Shown in pieces: positions 23,838 through 37,127 of a stretch of 64,000 bases of DNA; position 1 is the first letter of the stretch, and each line of letters starts with the position of its first letter. Both the position numbers and the translations under genes were made by a program. This DNA is from Acer yangbiense (taxonomy: Eukaryota > Streptophyta > Magnoliopsida > Sapindales > Sapindaceae): NCBI GenBank assembly GCA_008009225.1, contig CM017768.1, positions 11,493,698-11,557,697 on the forward strand, given 5' to 3'. The notes under the pieces were generated by a model. The model did not search any database. It worked only from the letters and a program-made list of their open reading frames with translations, and was not told where the DNA came from.

Positions 23838-26800
23838 TCAAGGGTAATATATCTTCAAGTACTGCGCATTGCATGACCGAGGTAGTTCGCCTAAACCCTC
23901 TCGAGTAATGCGATATGCCCCGTGACCAGCTATGCCTGTAATTTGATAGGGCCCTTCCCATTTGTCCACGAGTGATCCTACAGCTTTGTCTCTTGTTCCT
24001 GGGTTCACCCTCTTCAGCACCAAGTCGCCAAGCGTGAACCTCCTTTCACGTACATGTGAGTTATAATATCTGGCTACCCTTTGTTGGTACGCAGTGTTTC
24101 TTATTTGTGCGCGCTCTCTTCTTTCTTCTAATTCATCCAGACCGCATCTTAACATATCAATGTTGAGTTCCGGTTGAAAGAGTTGTACCCTTGGTGAAGA
24201 GAAAGATGTTTCCACGGGAATGACAGCTTCAGCCCCGTAAGCCATGGAATATAGGGTCTCACCTGTTAAACCCATTTCTGTGGTTCGATATGCCCAAAGT
24301 ACCTGTGGTAGTTTATCTGCCCAGCTACCTTTTTTCGTTGCTAATTTAGCTTTCAGATTGTGTTTTATGATCTTGTTCATTGCTTCAGTTTGGCCATTCG
24401 TCTGCGGATGTGCTGGGGAGGCATAGTAGTTGTTGATGCCATACTTGTCACATAGCTCCCTGAATTTCTTGCCATCGAATTGGGTCCCATTGTCCGTGAT
24501 GATGGTGTTTGGTATCCCGAATCTGTACAGGATATTTTTCTTTACAAAGCTTATAGCGTTTGCTTCCTTAATATGCACCAATGGTTCGGCTTCTACCCAC
24601 TTCGTAAAATAATCCACGGCTACTATGGCGTGCTTCGCTCCTCCAGTTGCTGTTGGCATTGGGCCAATCAGGTCAATTCCCCATATGGCGAATGGCCAAG
24701 GCGAGGTAATACTCTGCAAGAGTTCAGGTGGTTGGCGGATGTTATTGGCAATTTTTTGACACACCTCACATCTTGCTGCCACTCTTTTAGCGTCGATGAA
24801 TAGTGTTGGCCAGTAAAAACCCTGCCTTAATGTTTTGTGGGCTCGTCTGGCACCCCCAGCGTGATTCCTGTAATTTCCACTACGTATGCTTCTCAGGATA
24901 CCTTCTGCTTCTTCGGGCCTGACACATCTCTGCAGCGCCCTTGAGTACCCCCTTTTGTACAGTTCTCCATTGAGTACTGAATATCTTGTAGCTCTGTACT
25001 TCAATCGTTTTGCTTCTAATTGATCACTTGGGAGTACATCATTGACGAGGTACTCTTTGATTGATGTGATCCAGCTATCTCTTTCGCCAAAGACTGCCCC
25101 AACTTCCTTCGGTTTGACTATACTCGGCTGCAGCAGGCGGATCATAGGAATAGTTCTGGGCCAAATGTTGATCGTGGCGGATGCCAATTTGGCCAAGGCG
25201 TCAGCCTGTTCATTTTCTTCTCTGGGGATCTGAACAATTATGTATTCTTTGAATCTTTCCAGTAGCTCCTTTGTTAATTCTAGATAGGCGATCATGCTTT
25301 CATCTCTCGCCTGGTACTCATCTAGCACCTGATTGACAACAACTTGAGAATCGCTGAAGATTTCCACTTCATCTGCTCCTAGCATTGTGCAAATTTTTAG
25401 TCCTGCTATGAGTGCCTCGTATTCAGCTTGATTGTTAATAGCTTTGAAGTCAAAACGCAAGGCACATTCGACTGAGTCTCCTTCCGGGGTTGACACCACT
25501 ACCCCTGCCCCGCTGCCGTGCGTGTTTGACGACCCCTCAACGCGGAGTTTCCATTTGAATACTTTCTTGTTTTGCTCCACCATCATCATTGCCACCTCCA
25601 TGCTTGGCTCGGTGAACTCTGCTACAAAGTCTGCCACTGCTTGGGCTTTGATTGCTATCATTGGAAGATACTCTACATCAAATTCACTCAACTCGATTGC
25701 CCACTTCGTCAATCGACCGGATACTTCTGGTTTTTGTAGAATTAATTTCAGTGGGCAGTTGGTGTATACTCCGATTTTATGAGCCTGGAAATATGGCCTT
25801 AACTTCCTTGCTGCTGTTATTAGGGCGAGTGCCATTTTTTCGATCGGCGAGTACCTGGTTTTGGCTGGTAACAGTGCTTTACTGGTGTAGTATATTGGTT
25901 TAAGGATCCCCTCCTCTTGTCTTACCAGCACGGAACTTGTGGCTGCTTCAGAGACAAATAAGTACATATACAATGTTTCTCCTGTTTCCGGTTTTGATAG
26001 CAGCGGTGCTTGCCCGAGGTAATCCTTCAAGGCCTGGAAAGCTCTTTCACAATCCTCGTTCCACTCGACCCCCTTTCCTTTCTTTAGGGCTTTGAAAAAT
26101 GGTAGGCATCGGTCCGTTGATTTACCTATGAACCTGCTTAGCGATGCCAGGCACCCTGTGAGTCTTTGGACGTCCTTCAAAGTTCTTAGTGAAACCATTT
26201 TGGCCAATGCTTCGATTTTTTCAGGGTTCACCTCTATTCTTCTTTGATGCAATTGATATCCTAGAAATCTCCCAGATGGTACGCCGAACACGTATTTCAC
26301 CGGATTCAACTTCATTCCATACCTAACCAACACATCGAATGTCTCTCTTAGGTCATCTATATGCTTATCTGCTGTGATGCTTTTTATCAGCATGTCGTCA
26401 ACGTAAACCTCCATATTTCTTCCTATCTGTCTGGCGAACATTTTGTTGACTAAGCGCTGGTAAGTTGCTCCAGCGTTTTTCAAGCCGAATGGCATGACTG
26501 TGTAACAGTATAACCCTTGATCTGTGGTGAACGCTGTCTTCTCCTCATCTGGCTTGTGCATTTTTATCTGGTTATATCCTGAGTATGCATCCATGAAACT
26601 TAATGTTTCATGTCCAGCTGTTGCATCGACCAGCTGGTCAATTCTTGGTAGCGGGAAGCTATCCTTGGGGCAGGCCTTGTTCAGATCGGTGAAGTCGATG
26701 CACATCCTCCATTGGCTGTTCTTCTTTTTCACTAAAACTACATTCGCCACCCATTCTGGGTACTTAACCTCTCTGATTGATCCTGTGGCGAGCAACTTGG

Positions 26801-28262
26801 ACACCTCATATTTTATTGCCGCACTTTTCTCTGGGTTAAAGCTTCTCCTCTTTTGTACTACTGGTTTGCATTTTTCATTCACAGCCAAGTTGTGTGAAAT
26901 CACACTTCTTTCAATCCCCGGCATGTCTTCATGGCTCCAAGCGAAAATGTCCCTGTACTATTTCAACAAGTTTGTCACATCTCTCTTAACGCGTTCAGTC
27001 AGTCTTGCTCCGATCTTGACTGTTTTGTCCAGTTCTGCTCTGTTTAAGACAATCGACTCAATTGGCTCTTCCTTTTCTCTGCTCGTTTTGTCCATTGGGT
27101 CCAATTAAAAAGTTTCCGGGTTATCCTCCTGCACTTCCTCGTTTACCTCGAATATGCTTAATGTCTCCATCCCTGCCTTATCCTTGAAGATTGACAGGTT
27201 GGCATGGCCTGCCATTTCCTGTGACCCTTTCAATTCTCCGACTCCAAATTCTGTAGGGAACTTTACTTTCAATGCGTGGGTTGAAGTGACGGCTCAAGCT
27301 TTGTTAAGAAATGGTCGACCAAGCAAAGCGTTATACGGCCAATTATGGATGTCGACTACAACAAAGTCCAGCAGGATTGTTCGCCTACATGGTGTTGTAC
27401 CAAACCTCACCGGTAGCTTCACAGTTCCCAATGATCTTACTTCTGCGCCCCCGAAACCTTTCAACGGCACATGGAAGGGTTCTAGGTCCTTTCTATCCAG
27501 CCGCAACTCATCGTATACCCTATCACTTAGAATATCAGCTGAACTCCCGTTGTCAATCATTACTCGAAAGACATCCATGTGTGCTATTCGAACCCCCACT
27601 ACGATTGCATCATTCGGCTTTGCGTCAATTTCGTTTGAGTCTTCTGCTGTAAATATTATGGGGTCATGTCCTTCTCTTCCTTTCTTGGGGTTTCTTTGCA
27701 CAGAATTAATCTCCATGCTTCTGCTGTCATACATTACTTCTCGGACTTCTGACATCCTTTCTCGATTGCTTCTCCCAGTGTGAGGTCCGCCAAAAATAGT
27801 GTTTATGGTGGCGTTAGGGCTGTTTCTTCTTGGACTCTTTCTTTCCTGTCCGTTTCCCTGGTGGCTGTCCTGGCGACCACCGTGCTTGTCCCCTTTCAAA
27901 GTAAAATCCTTCAGGTGCCCGTATCTGATCAAGCTCTCAATATGATCACGCAGCTGAAAACATTTTGAAGTCTCATGCCCATGATCTTTGTGAAATCGGC
28001 AGTATTTAGTTGTATCTTTCCTGGCATTTGCTGATTGCTGCCGAGGGTATTTGGCGAGTCCTTTGTCTTCTACCACATAAAGTATTTCCTCCTGATCGCC
28101 GGTTAGAGGGGTGTAATGGTTGTACCTTCCTCGAAACCTATTGGCTCGAGTGTTTCCCCTGTTTTCCCTTGGATGCCCCTTTTGGCCTTTCTCATCTCTC
28201 TGGCGGTCCCGTGATTGTACCTTTTTGTCATCCTTATGTTCTGATTTTGAGTCAGGTTTGTG
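23838..28262 (-). pseudogene. Tat element protease / reverse transcriptase / RNase H / integrase (broken)
   Basis: Read on the minus strand from the Athila junction. A zinc-knuckle-like YCRFHKDHGHETSKC and an aspartic protease (MIDNGSSADIL) lie at 28076-27294. RT follows with CIDFTDLNKACPKD and YVDDM, then a degenerate first RNase H, a second RNase H, and integrase with D, D and E in DLIGP, TDNGTQF and NGQTEAMN. The frame is interrupted by TGA near 27292, TAA near 27107 and TAG at 26958-26960. The last open run is 1028 codons, 26924-23838. Two catalytic-type changes are visible: the first Asp of the second RNase H is Glu (RVEGSSN), and the first His of the integrase zinc site is Arg (SIRSGN). 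No chromodomain. Confidence 0.92.
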
Positions 28263-28267
28263 TCCGT

Positions 28268-29678
28268 TGATGCAGTAAAATCTGTATTCAATTTACTAAG
28301 AAAGTTCGTTCAATGGGATCGGCGATTCTATCGGTCAAAGCCAAATAATCTAGCAAGGATTACTCTAAATGCGAAAATTAAATTGCATAATGCTTTTCTT
28401 TGGAAGATTGTTTAACTCTAAAATTAACCTAAATTATGACTTCTTGAACTAAAAACTAAATCAATTAAAATCAAATCAAAGAATAATCAAATCAAAGAAT
28501 GAATATATGGAGAGAAATACTAGGGAATCGATGCACCTTTCTTAGACACTCAATGCTCACAATCAGTCTCGTTAAACACTTCAATCCAGTTTTCAAGATA
28601 ATTCAATTAGGTTCGAAGATCCTTTCCAATACTTGCACACGGTCATGCAACAAATACGGATTAATAATCTAGGGTTCTTCCTACTACTCACACACGGTCA
28701 TGTAATGAGCAATTGTCAAAACCCATATTTTACACAAAACTCTAAGCCAAATTAACATAGCACGGTCATGCATATATCAATTTTCCTGTTTATTAAGCTT
28801 TTGATTCAGATTTAAATGGAACAGTCATCCACACCTAAACCCTAATCTCATAGATAAACTAAACTACAAAACTCAAATCACTTGCGGTCACAACATAATC
28901 AGAGAAAGTAGAATAGAGCAATTAATTCAATAAACAAAATGAAACCAAATTGATTAACAAAAGATAGACTAATAATTCACATAGAGTTATCCAAAATCGG
29001 TTACATCATCCCCTATTTATAGGTTTAGTTACACATCAATGGAGAGAACAAAAACATAGAAGAGATGGAGAGAAAACCCATTATGGTGAGATGCTCTTCA
29101 CTTGAAATCTCCGTCGTCTTCTTGTTTCCAATAATCTTCTAATGATGGATGGAAAAGAATGAATGAATGAATTGGTATCTGATGGATGGTCTGCTGATGT
29201 GTGTTGCTCTCTTTTTATCTATCTCACGGTCTCCTTATGTTTTCTTTTTATTCAGTCTTCTGACCTGGCTCGAGGAACTGAAAAAGCGGGTTACCGCTGC
29301 CCGTACCGCTTATGGTGCACTTGCCTGGGCAGCGGTAAATCAAACAGCGACAAACTGATCTGGCTCGCTGGGTGTACCGCTTGGCGTGCACTTGCCTCCT
29401 GAGCGGCATGGGCCGCGATAAATGGCCCTTATTGACCGCCTGGCGTGCCGCCGATGGAGCATGTGCCTGTTGAGCGGCATGGGCCGCGGTAAATGGCAAC
29501 TTTAGCCACTTTCTTCATCTTATTACTCCATTTCTCCGAAATAAGATCGGATCACTCCTTCTATGGAAAGAGACCTACAAAGGCTTTAACAAACACATCA
29601 ACCCACCAAAAGGACTCAAGAAACAAGCAAATACAAAGGAAAAACGGGCAAAATATAAGCATAGACTTAGACTGATCA
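28268..29678 (-). repeat. 3' LTR of the Athila-type element (1411 bp)
   Basis: Starts tgatgcagtaaaatc and ends agactgatca on the plus strand. About 99% identical to 35639-37068. Confidence 0.95.
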
Positions 29679-29696
29679 AATACCCCCAAACTTATC
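29679..29696 (-). other. Polypurine tract of the Athila-type element
   Basis: The minus strand reads ataagtttgggggtatt directly before the LTR start TGATCA, a common Athila-group arrangement. Confidence 0.75.
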
Positions 29697-30640
29697 TTTT
29701 GCTCGTCCTTGAGCAAAACCAAACATTCCTAAACTAAAAAGAAAACTAAATCCTAATAAAGCCACTTTCGCAGGGAACGCGATAGCATTGAGCACATGCT
29801 ACAAGCCTTTAAACCTCTAGGTGTCCCTAGTAGGAGGAGTGTTGTCTCCTGAGGGTTCTCAGCTATGACACCCACAAACATATCCCACAAACCAATCATT
29901 CGAGATGCAATCGATTAATGCCCAGACTGAAACAATGCATGCAAAAGCCCATAGGTAAAGACTAACATTATGTCACAAATTTGAATGCATTGCTCAATTT
30001 AAGATGAAAAGCCCACACTCAAGATATTCAAGCATCAAAAACACTTTCGCCGAATGCCATAGATGTAATTCGCCTCGACTCTAAGCCTTACCAGATATCG
30101 CTCATATTTCTCACAGAACCTAGGCAAATTCACTCATCAAGCATATGCGAAAGAAGTTATGCACAAGAAATTTCAAATTATAATCGCATATGAATATATC
30201 ATTGAAAGAACGCTTGATTTGTATGCAAAGATCTCATGAAAAGAATCAAATCATTATGAGCAAGATAAACACACACTTCACTTCTACTTTCATAGCAAGG
30301 ATAACCAACAGATCAATTACACTTTTCATTAGGTTGTAATGGGGCTATTGGGTAAAGGTTAGAAAGGAACGGGATGTAGGAGTTCAAAAACCTAGGATCA
30401 TTCAGTGAGAGCCTTCAGTTACCTTTACGGCTTGGCGCAAGCTCTTAGGTCTTCATTAACTTCCTTTGTAAGTGGAATAATGTCACTTACCATTCATTGA
30501 TGTCCCCTTAATTCACCATTCTCTTTTGCCCATTCCTTCGAGAGTAGATACAACACTTAAATCCTTTAACATGTTGTGTTCCTTAGATTCTTTTCTCTGG
30601 CACACGCAACTCACCATTCATTTTGGTGGCAAAACTTTCT
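29697..30640. other. Non-coding 3' internal region of the Athila-type element
   Basis: About 0.95 kb with no recognisable protein on either strand. Full-length Athila elements usually carry the rest of integrase and often an envelope-like ORF between integrase and the 3' LTR. Neither is present here. Confidence 0.6.
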
Positions 30641-30710
30641 TTTTTCTTTTCTCTTTTTGATTTTTTTTTTTTTTTTTTTTTTTTTTTGATTTTTTTTTTT
30701 TTAAAGCATA
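30641..30710. repeat. Long T/A tract at the integrase truncation point
   Basis: On the plus strand, t-rich sequence with near-pure T runs at about 30661-30687 and 30690-30702, so A-rich in the element's orientation. It lies immediately 3' of the truncated integrase reading frame. Confidence 0.85.
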
Positions 30711-30756
30711 GATATAATAATACAAAACCAAACAACCTTTCCTCTTTCATTTGGAT

Positions 30757-33700
30757 TGAATGCGTACCTCCATCGCTAATGATGGCTCTAGGGGTCCCGA
30801 ATCTTGCAAATATCGTCTCCCTCATAAATTTCACCACAGTTTGACCGTCATTATTCCTTGTGGCCTTTGCTTCTACCCATTTTGACACATAATCAACCGC
30901 TACCAAGATGTAACTATTACCACAAGATGGTGGGAATGGTCCCATGAAATCGATGCCCCATACGTCAAAAAGCTCTATCACCAAATTCCCAGATAAGGGC
31001 ATCTCATTTCGCCTACTTATACTCCTTGTACGTTGACATCTGTCGCATGCCACACAGAACCGGACTGCATCCTTGTGTAATGATTCCCAGAAGAATCCAG
31101 ATTACAACACTTTCAAAGCTGTCTTTCTTGCACCAAAATGTCCTCCACATTGTAGCTCATGACAAAATTTCAGAACGTCTCTCTGCTCTGACTCAGGAAC
31201 ACATCTTCTTATCACAGGGTCCTCCCAAAAGTATTTTTTCGCTCTTGAAATGAACATTTGTCTTCCTTATGAGTTCAACTCATCCGGGACTACTCCACTT
31301 ACCAAATAGTTAACCAAATCAGCATACCATGGTTCACTATCTTTCACAGCCAACAATTGTTCATCCGGGAACTTCTCATGCAATGGTAATTTGTCTACTT
31401 CATCCGAATTTTTCAGTACTAACCTGCTTAGATGATCAGCAACCACGTTCTCACTACCTTTCTTGTCTCGTATCTCAAAGTCAAATTCTTGTAGCAGGAG
31501 AATCCACCGAATCAATCTAGGCTTGGCATCCTTTTTCTGAAGAAGATGACGAAGGGCTGCATGGTCTGAATATACAATGACTTTGGCGCCCACCAAGTAC
31601 GTTCAGAATTTCTCCAATGCAAAAACTACTGCTAGAAGCTCCTTCTCAGTTGTTGAGTAGTTCAATTGGGCGTCATTCAAGGTTCGAGAAGCATAGTATA
31701 TCGCGTGCGGAACCTTGTCTACCCGCTGCCCCAAAACTGCTCCGATGGCATAATCCGAAGCGTCACACATTAATTCAAAGGGCAATTCCCAATTGGGGTA
31801 ATTATCACTGGCGCGGTGGTTAATGCACTCTTCAAAGTGTTAAAAGCGACCATGCATTCCTCACTGACCTCAAAATCAATTTCTTTTTGTAGGAGCAAAC
31901 ACAAGGGCCTCGTTATCTTCGAAAAGTCCTTTATAAATCTTCTGTAAAAACATGCGTGCCCAAGAAACGACCGCACATCCTTCACGGATTTTGGAGGCTG
32001 TAAACTACTAATCACCTCCACCTTGGCTTTGTCCACTTCAATTCCTCTTCTTGAAATTACATGTCCGAGAACTATCCCTTGTTGTACCATGAAGTGGCAC
32101 TTTTCCCAGTTCAACACCAAGTTGTTCTCTTCGCATCTCTTAAGGACCAAGGTAAGGTTGTGCAAACACAAATCAAATGAATCCCCAAACACCGAGAAGT
32201 CATCCATGAATACCTCAATGATTTCCTCTAACATATCTGAAAAAAATTGACATCATACACCTCTGAAAGGTGCCCAGAGCATTGCAGAGACCAAACGGCA
32301 TTCTTCTATAAGCAAACGTCCCAAATGGACAAGTGAAAGTAGTTTTTTCTTGATCATCCGGTGCGATAGCTATCTGATTGTAACCTGAATACCCGTCGAG
32401 GAAACAATAATGACTGTGCCCTGCTAATCGCTCAAGCATCTGATCTATGAAAGGAAGAGGAAAATGGTCTTTTCTGGTAGAAGTGTTCAGCTTCCTGCAG
32501 TCGATACACACCCTCCATCCTGTCTGAAGCCTCTGTGGAACCAACTCATTCTGCTCATTGCGAACTACGTGAATCAGGCTGACCCACTTACTGTCTGATA
32601 TGGGATAAATTATCCCCACTTGTAGAAGTTTCAGGACCTCTTTCTTCACTACCTCTTTCATTATCGGATTTAATCTCCTCTGAGCCTCTCTTGACGGTCT
32701 AGACTCTTCTTCGAGAAATATCTTGTGCATGCAAATTGTTGGACTGATTCCCTTGATATCTTCAATTGACCATCCTATAGCTGACTTGTGTTTCTGTAGA
32801 ACCCCAATGAGCCTTTCTTCCTCATTATTCTGTAATTCTGAAGCAACAATTACCGGGTATGTCTCATTCGCACCTAGATACACATACTTCAGAGTTGTTG
32901 GTAACTCCTTGAGTTCCAACTTTGGTGGTGGATCATTGGCAAAACTGACAGTTGAAACTTGGAAGTCTTCAACTTCTTTTGCAGCTAGTTCAGAACTATC
33001 TTCAGTCTTGTCGTCTTGATCGTCCCAATCCCAATCCGCCAAATCCTCATCCTTGAATATTCCATCAATCCCAGGGTCTAAAACCTCGATGAATGAACAA
33101 TCATCAGCTCCGGCAGGGTATGATGATGCTTCAAACAGTTTGAACTCCACTATCTCATCTAACACTGTCATTGAAAGTTTTCCATTCTGCACATCAATAA
33201 ATGTCTTTGTTGTGGCCATGAACGGTCTACCCAGAAGAACAGGTCTCATGTTAGTCTCTTTACTTACGTCTTCCATGTCTAATACCACGAAATCTGCTGG
33301 AATAATAAGCTTTCCAACTTGGACCAGTACATCTTCAACATGCCCTCTCGGGTATCTTACTGAACCATCTGCTAACAGAAGTGACATTGTGGTAGGCTTC
33401 AACTCATTCAAACCTAACTGCTTGTAAATAGAATAAAGCATCAAATTAATACTGGCACCTAAATCTAGCATTGCTCTTTCAAGTTGGGTACCTCCTACTG
33501 TGATATTGATGCAGAAACTGCCCGGATCTTTCAGTTTGGGAGGAAGTTCCTTTTGTAAAACTGCACTAGCACTGCCTGTTATATATTCCTGATGATTCGG
33601 TCCAAACTTCTGCCTGTTGGTGTGAAAGCTCTTGAAAATTTTTGCATATGCGGGCATCTTTTCTATCATCTCAAGAAGAGGTAAGTTCACATGTACCTTG

Positions 33701-35472
33701 GACAGAACATCAAAAATCTCTTTGAATGCCTTACTTAGCTTGTCCCTTTTAAGTCTCCCAGGAAAAGGAATTGGTGGAACATATGGAGGGGGTGGAATAT
33801 AAGGGTCTGACGATTTGTGTAAAACCGAGGTCTTCTTTAGTGGTGGACCTACCACTACCTCTTCTTCTTCTCCATCCTCTTTCTCCATCACCTCTTCTGA
33901 TCCCCTGGTGTCCTCTTTCTGTTGCCCTTTAACAACTTCAGTGTCTAACACTAGCCCACTTCTCAACACAGTCAATGCCTTGGCTTGTTCTGATTGACTA
34001 GGAAACCTTCCTGGTTCATTCTTGCGAACTGCGTCGACTATTTGGCCCATCTGAGTTTCTAAATTTTTAATGGATGACTCAACATTGTTAAATCTCTTAT
34101 TTGTATCACGTGAGAAACGCTCTGTATTCTCAGCTAGGGATGTCACAATATCCTCTAAGGATCTCTTCTTCGGCTGATAGGTGGTACTGTCTCTATTTGC
34201 AGCATTGTTCCATTGTTGAGGTTGACTATTGGAACCTTGGCCTTGGTAATTGCCTCTGTTGTACCCTCCTTGATTTGTTCCCTGAGTGTTCTGTTGAATG
34301 ATCTGATGACTATTAAGAGCAGTGTTAGGGTCAGAATAAGATAAATTTGAGTGGTTACGCCATCCAGGATTGTAGGTGTTCGAGTAAGGATCGTTTCTTC
34401 CTCTTTGGTAATTGAAAGCTTGAACCTCCTCTGTCTCAAATGGTATCCCATCTCCATCTTGCAATGAGTTCACCCCTGACTGATGTTGAGTCCTATTCGA
34501 GTTTTGGGCCATCATAGCCTGTACTTGCTTAGCTAGATTTGCCATCTGAATTTCCACCTCAGTTGTCTGGTTAACCTCATACTTACCTCCCTTTCTGACA
34601 GTTGAACTTCTATGCTGGGAGTTTAGAGCCAAAGTTTCATAGATCTCAGCAATCTCTAAAGCAGATTTCCTGGTAATGATACCCCCACAAGCGTTGTCAA
34701 CAATGTTTTGTGTGAAAGGTGTCAATCCATCATAAAAAGTGCGGACTTTGTACTCCTCTGTCACCATGTGAGGGGGGATTTGATCTAACAGCTCCTTATA
34801 TCGCGACCATGCTTCATGGAACGACTCACCATCTTCTTCACCGAAACTAGCTATCTTGATCCGGATTTCTTTTGCTTTAGAAGCAGGGAAAAATCTGTTG
34901 AAGAATGCAGTGCACACGTCAACCCATGATCTCAAAGATCCTGCCCTTACTGAATTGTACCACTTGATGCCCTTATCCTTCAAACAATACCAAAAACACC
35001 TCATCCTTAACTGCTCTTATGTCAATCGGCCCATCGAGAAATTCCCTACGGTAGCTTGATAGTTCTTCATAAACTGGAGGCAGTCTTCTGTTGCCAAACC
35101 GTGAAAATATGGCAGCATATTTAAATGGCTACTCCTCAACTCATAACTCCTGGCTACGGCATCTAACACAACTGGCTGAGGTTGGTCTCCCAGCATAGGC
35201 TGTCCAGACTCTCTCATTATTCTGATATCATCTTCTAGTGCACGTCTTGGAGAACCCGGTGGATTGTCTCGAACTTCCTGTCTATTTTGAACACCTTGTT
35301 CATTATGAACCTCTCTTTCAGCTCGAATAACCCGGTCACGTTGCTCACCGTGATCACCCATGTCCTCAACCAAAGGATCTAACTCTTCGAACTGTCTGTC
35401 TGTCCGGCCTACTTGGTTAATCTCGTCGTTAGCCGGGATCAGAATACCTCCAAGCGAACGACGTCCGTTCAT
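30757..35472 (-). pseudogene. Athila-type gag-pol (frameshifted, integrase truncated)
   Basis: The likely start codon is at 35472 (MNGRRSLGG). A shift near 35.01 kb leads into the long run 35004-32215: gag, a Gln/Asn-rich linker, protease with the Athila-style DLGASINLM, and RT up to the fingers/palm. A second shift near 32.22 kb continues RT with FMDDFSVFG (32234-31770). RNase H (CDASDYAIGAVLG) is closed by a stop after ALEKF near 31.60 kb and continues from about 31596. Integrase follows with a His/Cys zinc region, CDRCQR and GIDFMGPFP, and ends at ISDGGTH near 30770. Only two of the three integrase catalytic acids are present, and nothing homologous follows, so this copy cannot integrate by itself. 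Confidence 0.9.
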
Positions 35473-35616
35473 ACACCTGTAAAACCTGAAACACCAAAAA
35501 CACAACTACCACGAGATAAAAAGAAACAAAAGAAAAACTAAAACTAAAAATAAAATCTAATGACACACACTACCTAACTTAAACTAACTAGATTCAACTA
35601 ATAGAATCTATACCAA

Positions 35617-35634
35617 TCCCCGGCAGCGGCGCCA
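35617..35634 (-). other. Primer-binding site of the Athila-type element
   Basis: The minus strand reads tggcgccgctgccgggga four bases after the 5' LTR end. This 18-mer is the usual gypsy/Athila primer site, generally assigned to tRNA-Asp. Confidence 0.85.
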
Positions 35635-35638
35635 AAAT

Positions 35639-37068
35639 TGATGCAGTAAAATCTGTATTCAATTTACTAAGAAAGTTCGTTCACTGGGATCGGCGATTCT
35701 ATCGGTCAAAGCCAAATAATCTAGCAATGATTACTCTAAATGCGAAAATTAAATTGCATAATGCTTTTCTTTGGAAGATTGTTTAACTCTAAAATTAACC
35801 TAAATTATGACTTCTTGAACTAAAAACTAAATCAATTAAAATCAAATCAAAGAATAATCAAATCAAAGAATGAATATATGGAGAGAAATACTAGGGAATC
35901 GATGCACCTTTCTTAGACACTCAATGCTCACAATCAGTCTCGTTAAACACTTCAATCCAGTTACGGGCTTGTTTTCAAGATAATTCAATTAGGTTCGAAG
36001 ATCCTTTCCAATACTTGCACACGGTCATGCAACAAATACGGATTAATAATCTAGGGTTCTTCCTACTACTCACACACGGTCATGTAATGAGCAATTGTCA
36101 AAACCCATATTTTACACAAAACTCTAAGCCAAATTAACATAGCACGGTCATGCATATATCAATTTTCCTGTTTATTAAGCTTTTGATTCAGATTTAAATG
36201 GAACGGTCATCCACACCTAAACCCTAATCTCATAGATAAACTAAACTACAAAACTCAAATCACTTGCGGTCACAACATAATCAGAGAAAGTAGAATAGAG
36301 CAATTAATTCAATAAACAAAACGAAACCAAATTGATTAACAAAAGATAGACTAATAGTTCATATAGAGTTATCCAAAATCGGTTACATCATCCCCTAGTT
36401 ATAGGTTTAGTTACACATCAATGGAGAGAACAAAAACATAGAAGAGATGGAGAGAAAACCCATTATGGTGAGATGCTCTTCACTTGAAATCTCCGTCGTC
36501 TTCTTGTTTCCAATAATCTTCTAATGATGGATGGAAAAGAATGAATGAATGAATGAATGAATTGGTATCTGATGGATGGTCTGCTGATGTGTGTTGCTCT
36601 CTTTTTATCTATCTCACGGTCTCCTTATATTTTCTTTTTATTCAGTCTTCTGACCTGGCTCGAGGAACTGAAAAAGCGGGTTACCGCTGCCCGTACCGCT
36701 TATGGTGCACTTGCCTGGGCAGCGGTAAATCAAACGGCGACAAACTGATCTGGCTCGCTGGGTGTACTGCTTGGCGTGCACTTGCGTCCTGAGCGGCATG
36801 GGCCGCGATAAATGGCCCTTCTTGACCGCCTGGCGTGCCGCCGATGGAGCATGTGCCTGTTGAGCGGCATGGGCCGCGGTAAATGGCAACTTTAGCCACT
36901 TTCTTCATCTTATTACTCCACTTCTCCGAAATAAGATCGGATCACTCCTTCTATGGAAAGAGACCTACAAAGGCTTTAACAAACACATCAATCCACCAAA
37001 AGGACTCAAGAAACAAGCAAATACAAAGGAAAAACGGGCAAAATATAAGCATAGACTTAGACTGATCA
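35639..37068 (-). repeat. 5' LTR of the Athila-type element (1430 bp)
   Basis: In element orientation this LTR carries the promoter. Differs from its partner by about 14 substitutions, a 10-bp insertion near 35951 and two extra gaat units near 36541. Confidence 0.95.
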
Positions 37069-37095
37069 TCCGTGTACGTAACTACCCCCTTGCGC

Positions 37096-37127
<32 letters not shown>

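Larger units (their letters stand above)
28268..37068 (-). mobile_element. Athila-type Ty3/gypsy element, 8.8 kb, internally deleted, nested in Tat gag
   Basis: The LTRs are 28268-29678 and 35639-37068, with TG...CA ends and TCCGT duplications at 28263-28267 and 37069-37073. Element order on the minus strand: PBS, gag, protease, RT, RNase H, truncated integrase, non-coding 3' part, PPT. Hand alignment gives about 14 substitutions in 1411 bp (1.0%) plus two small indels (10 bp near 35951 and 8 bp in a gaat repeat). The insertion interrupts the Tat gag-protease frame, which is continuous once the element and one target copy are removed. Confidence 0.95.

Noticed and set aside
29163..29499. Short open runs on both strands in the Athila LTR (also at 36553-36889)
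   Set aside because: They occur identically in both LTRs, have no conserved motif, and overlap each other on opposite strands; non-coding LTR sequence.
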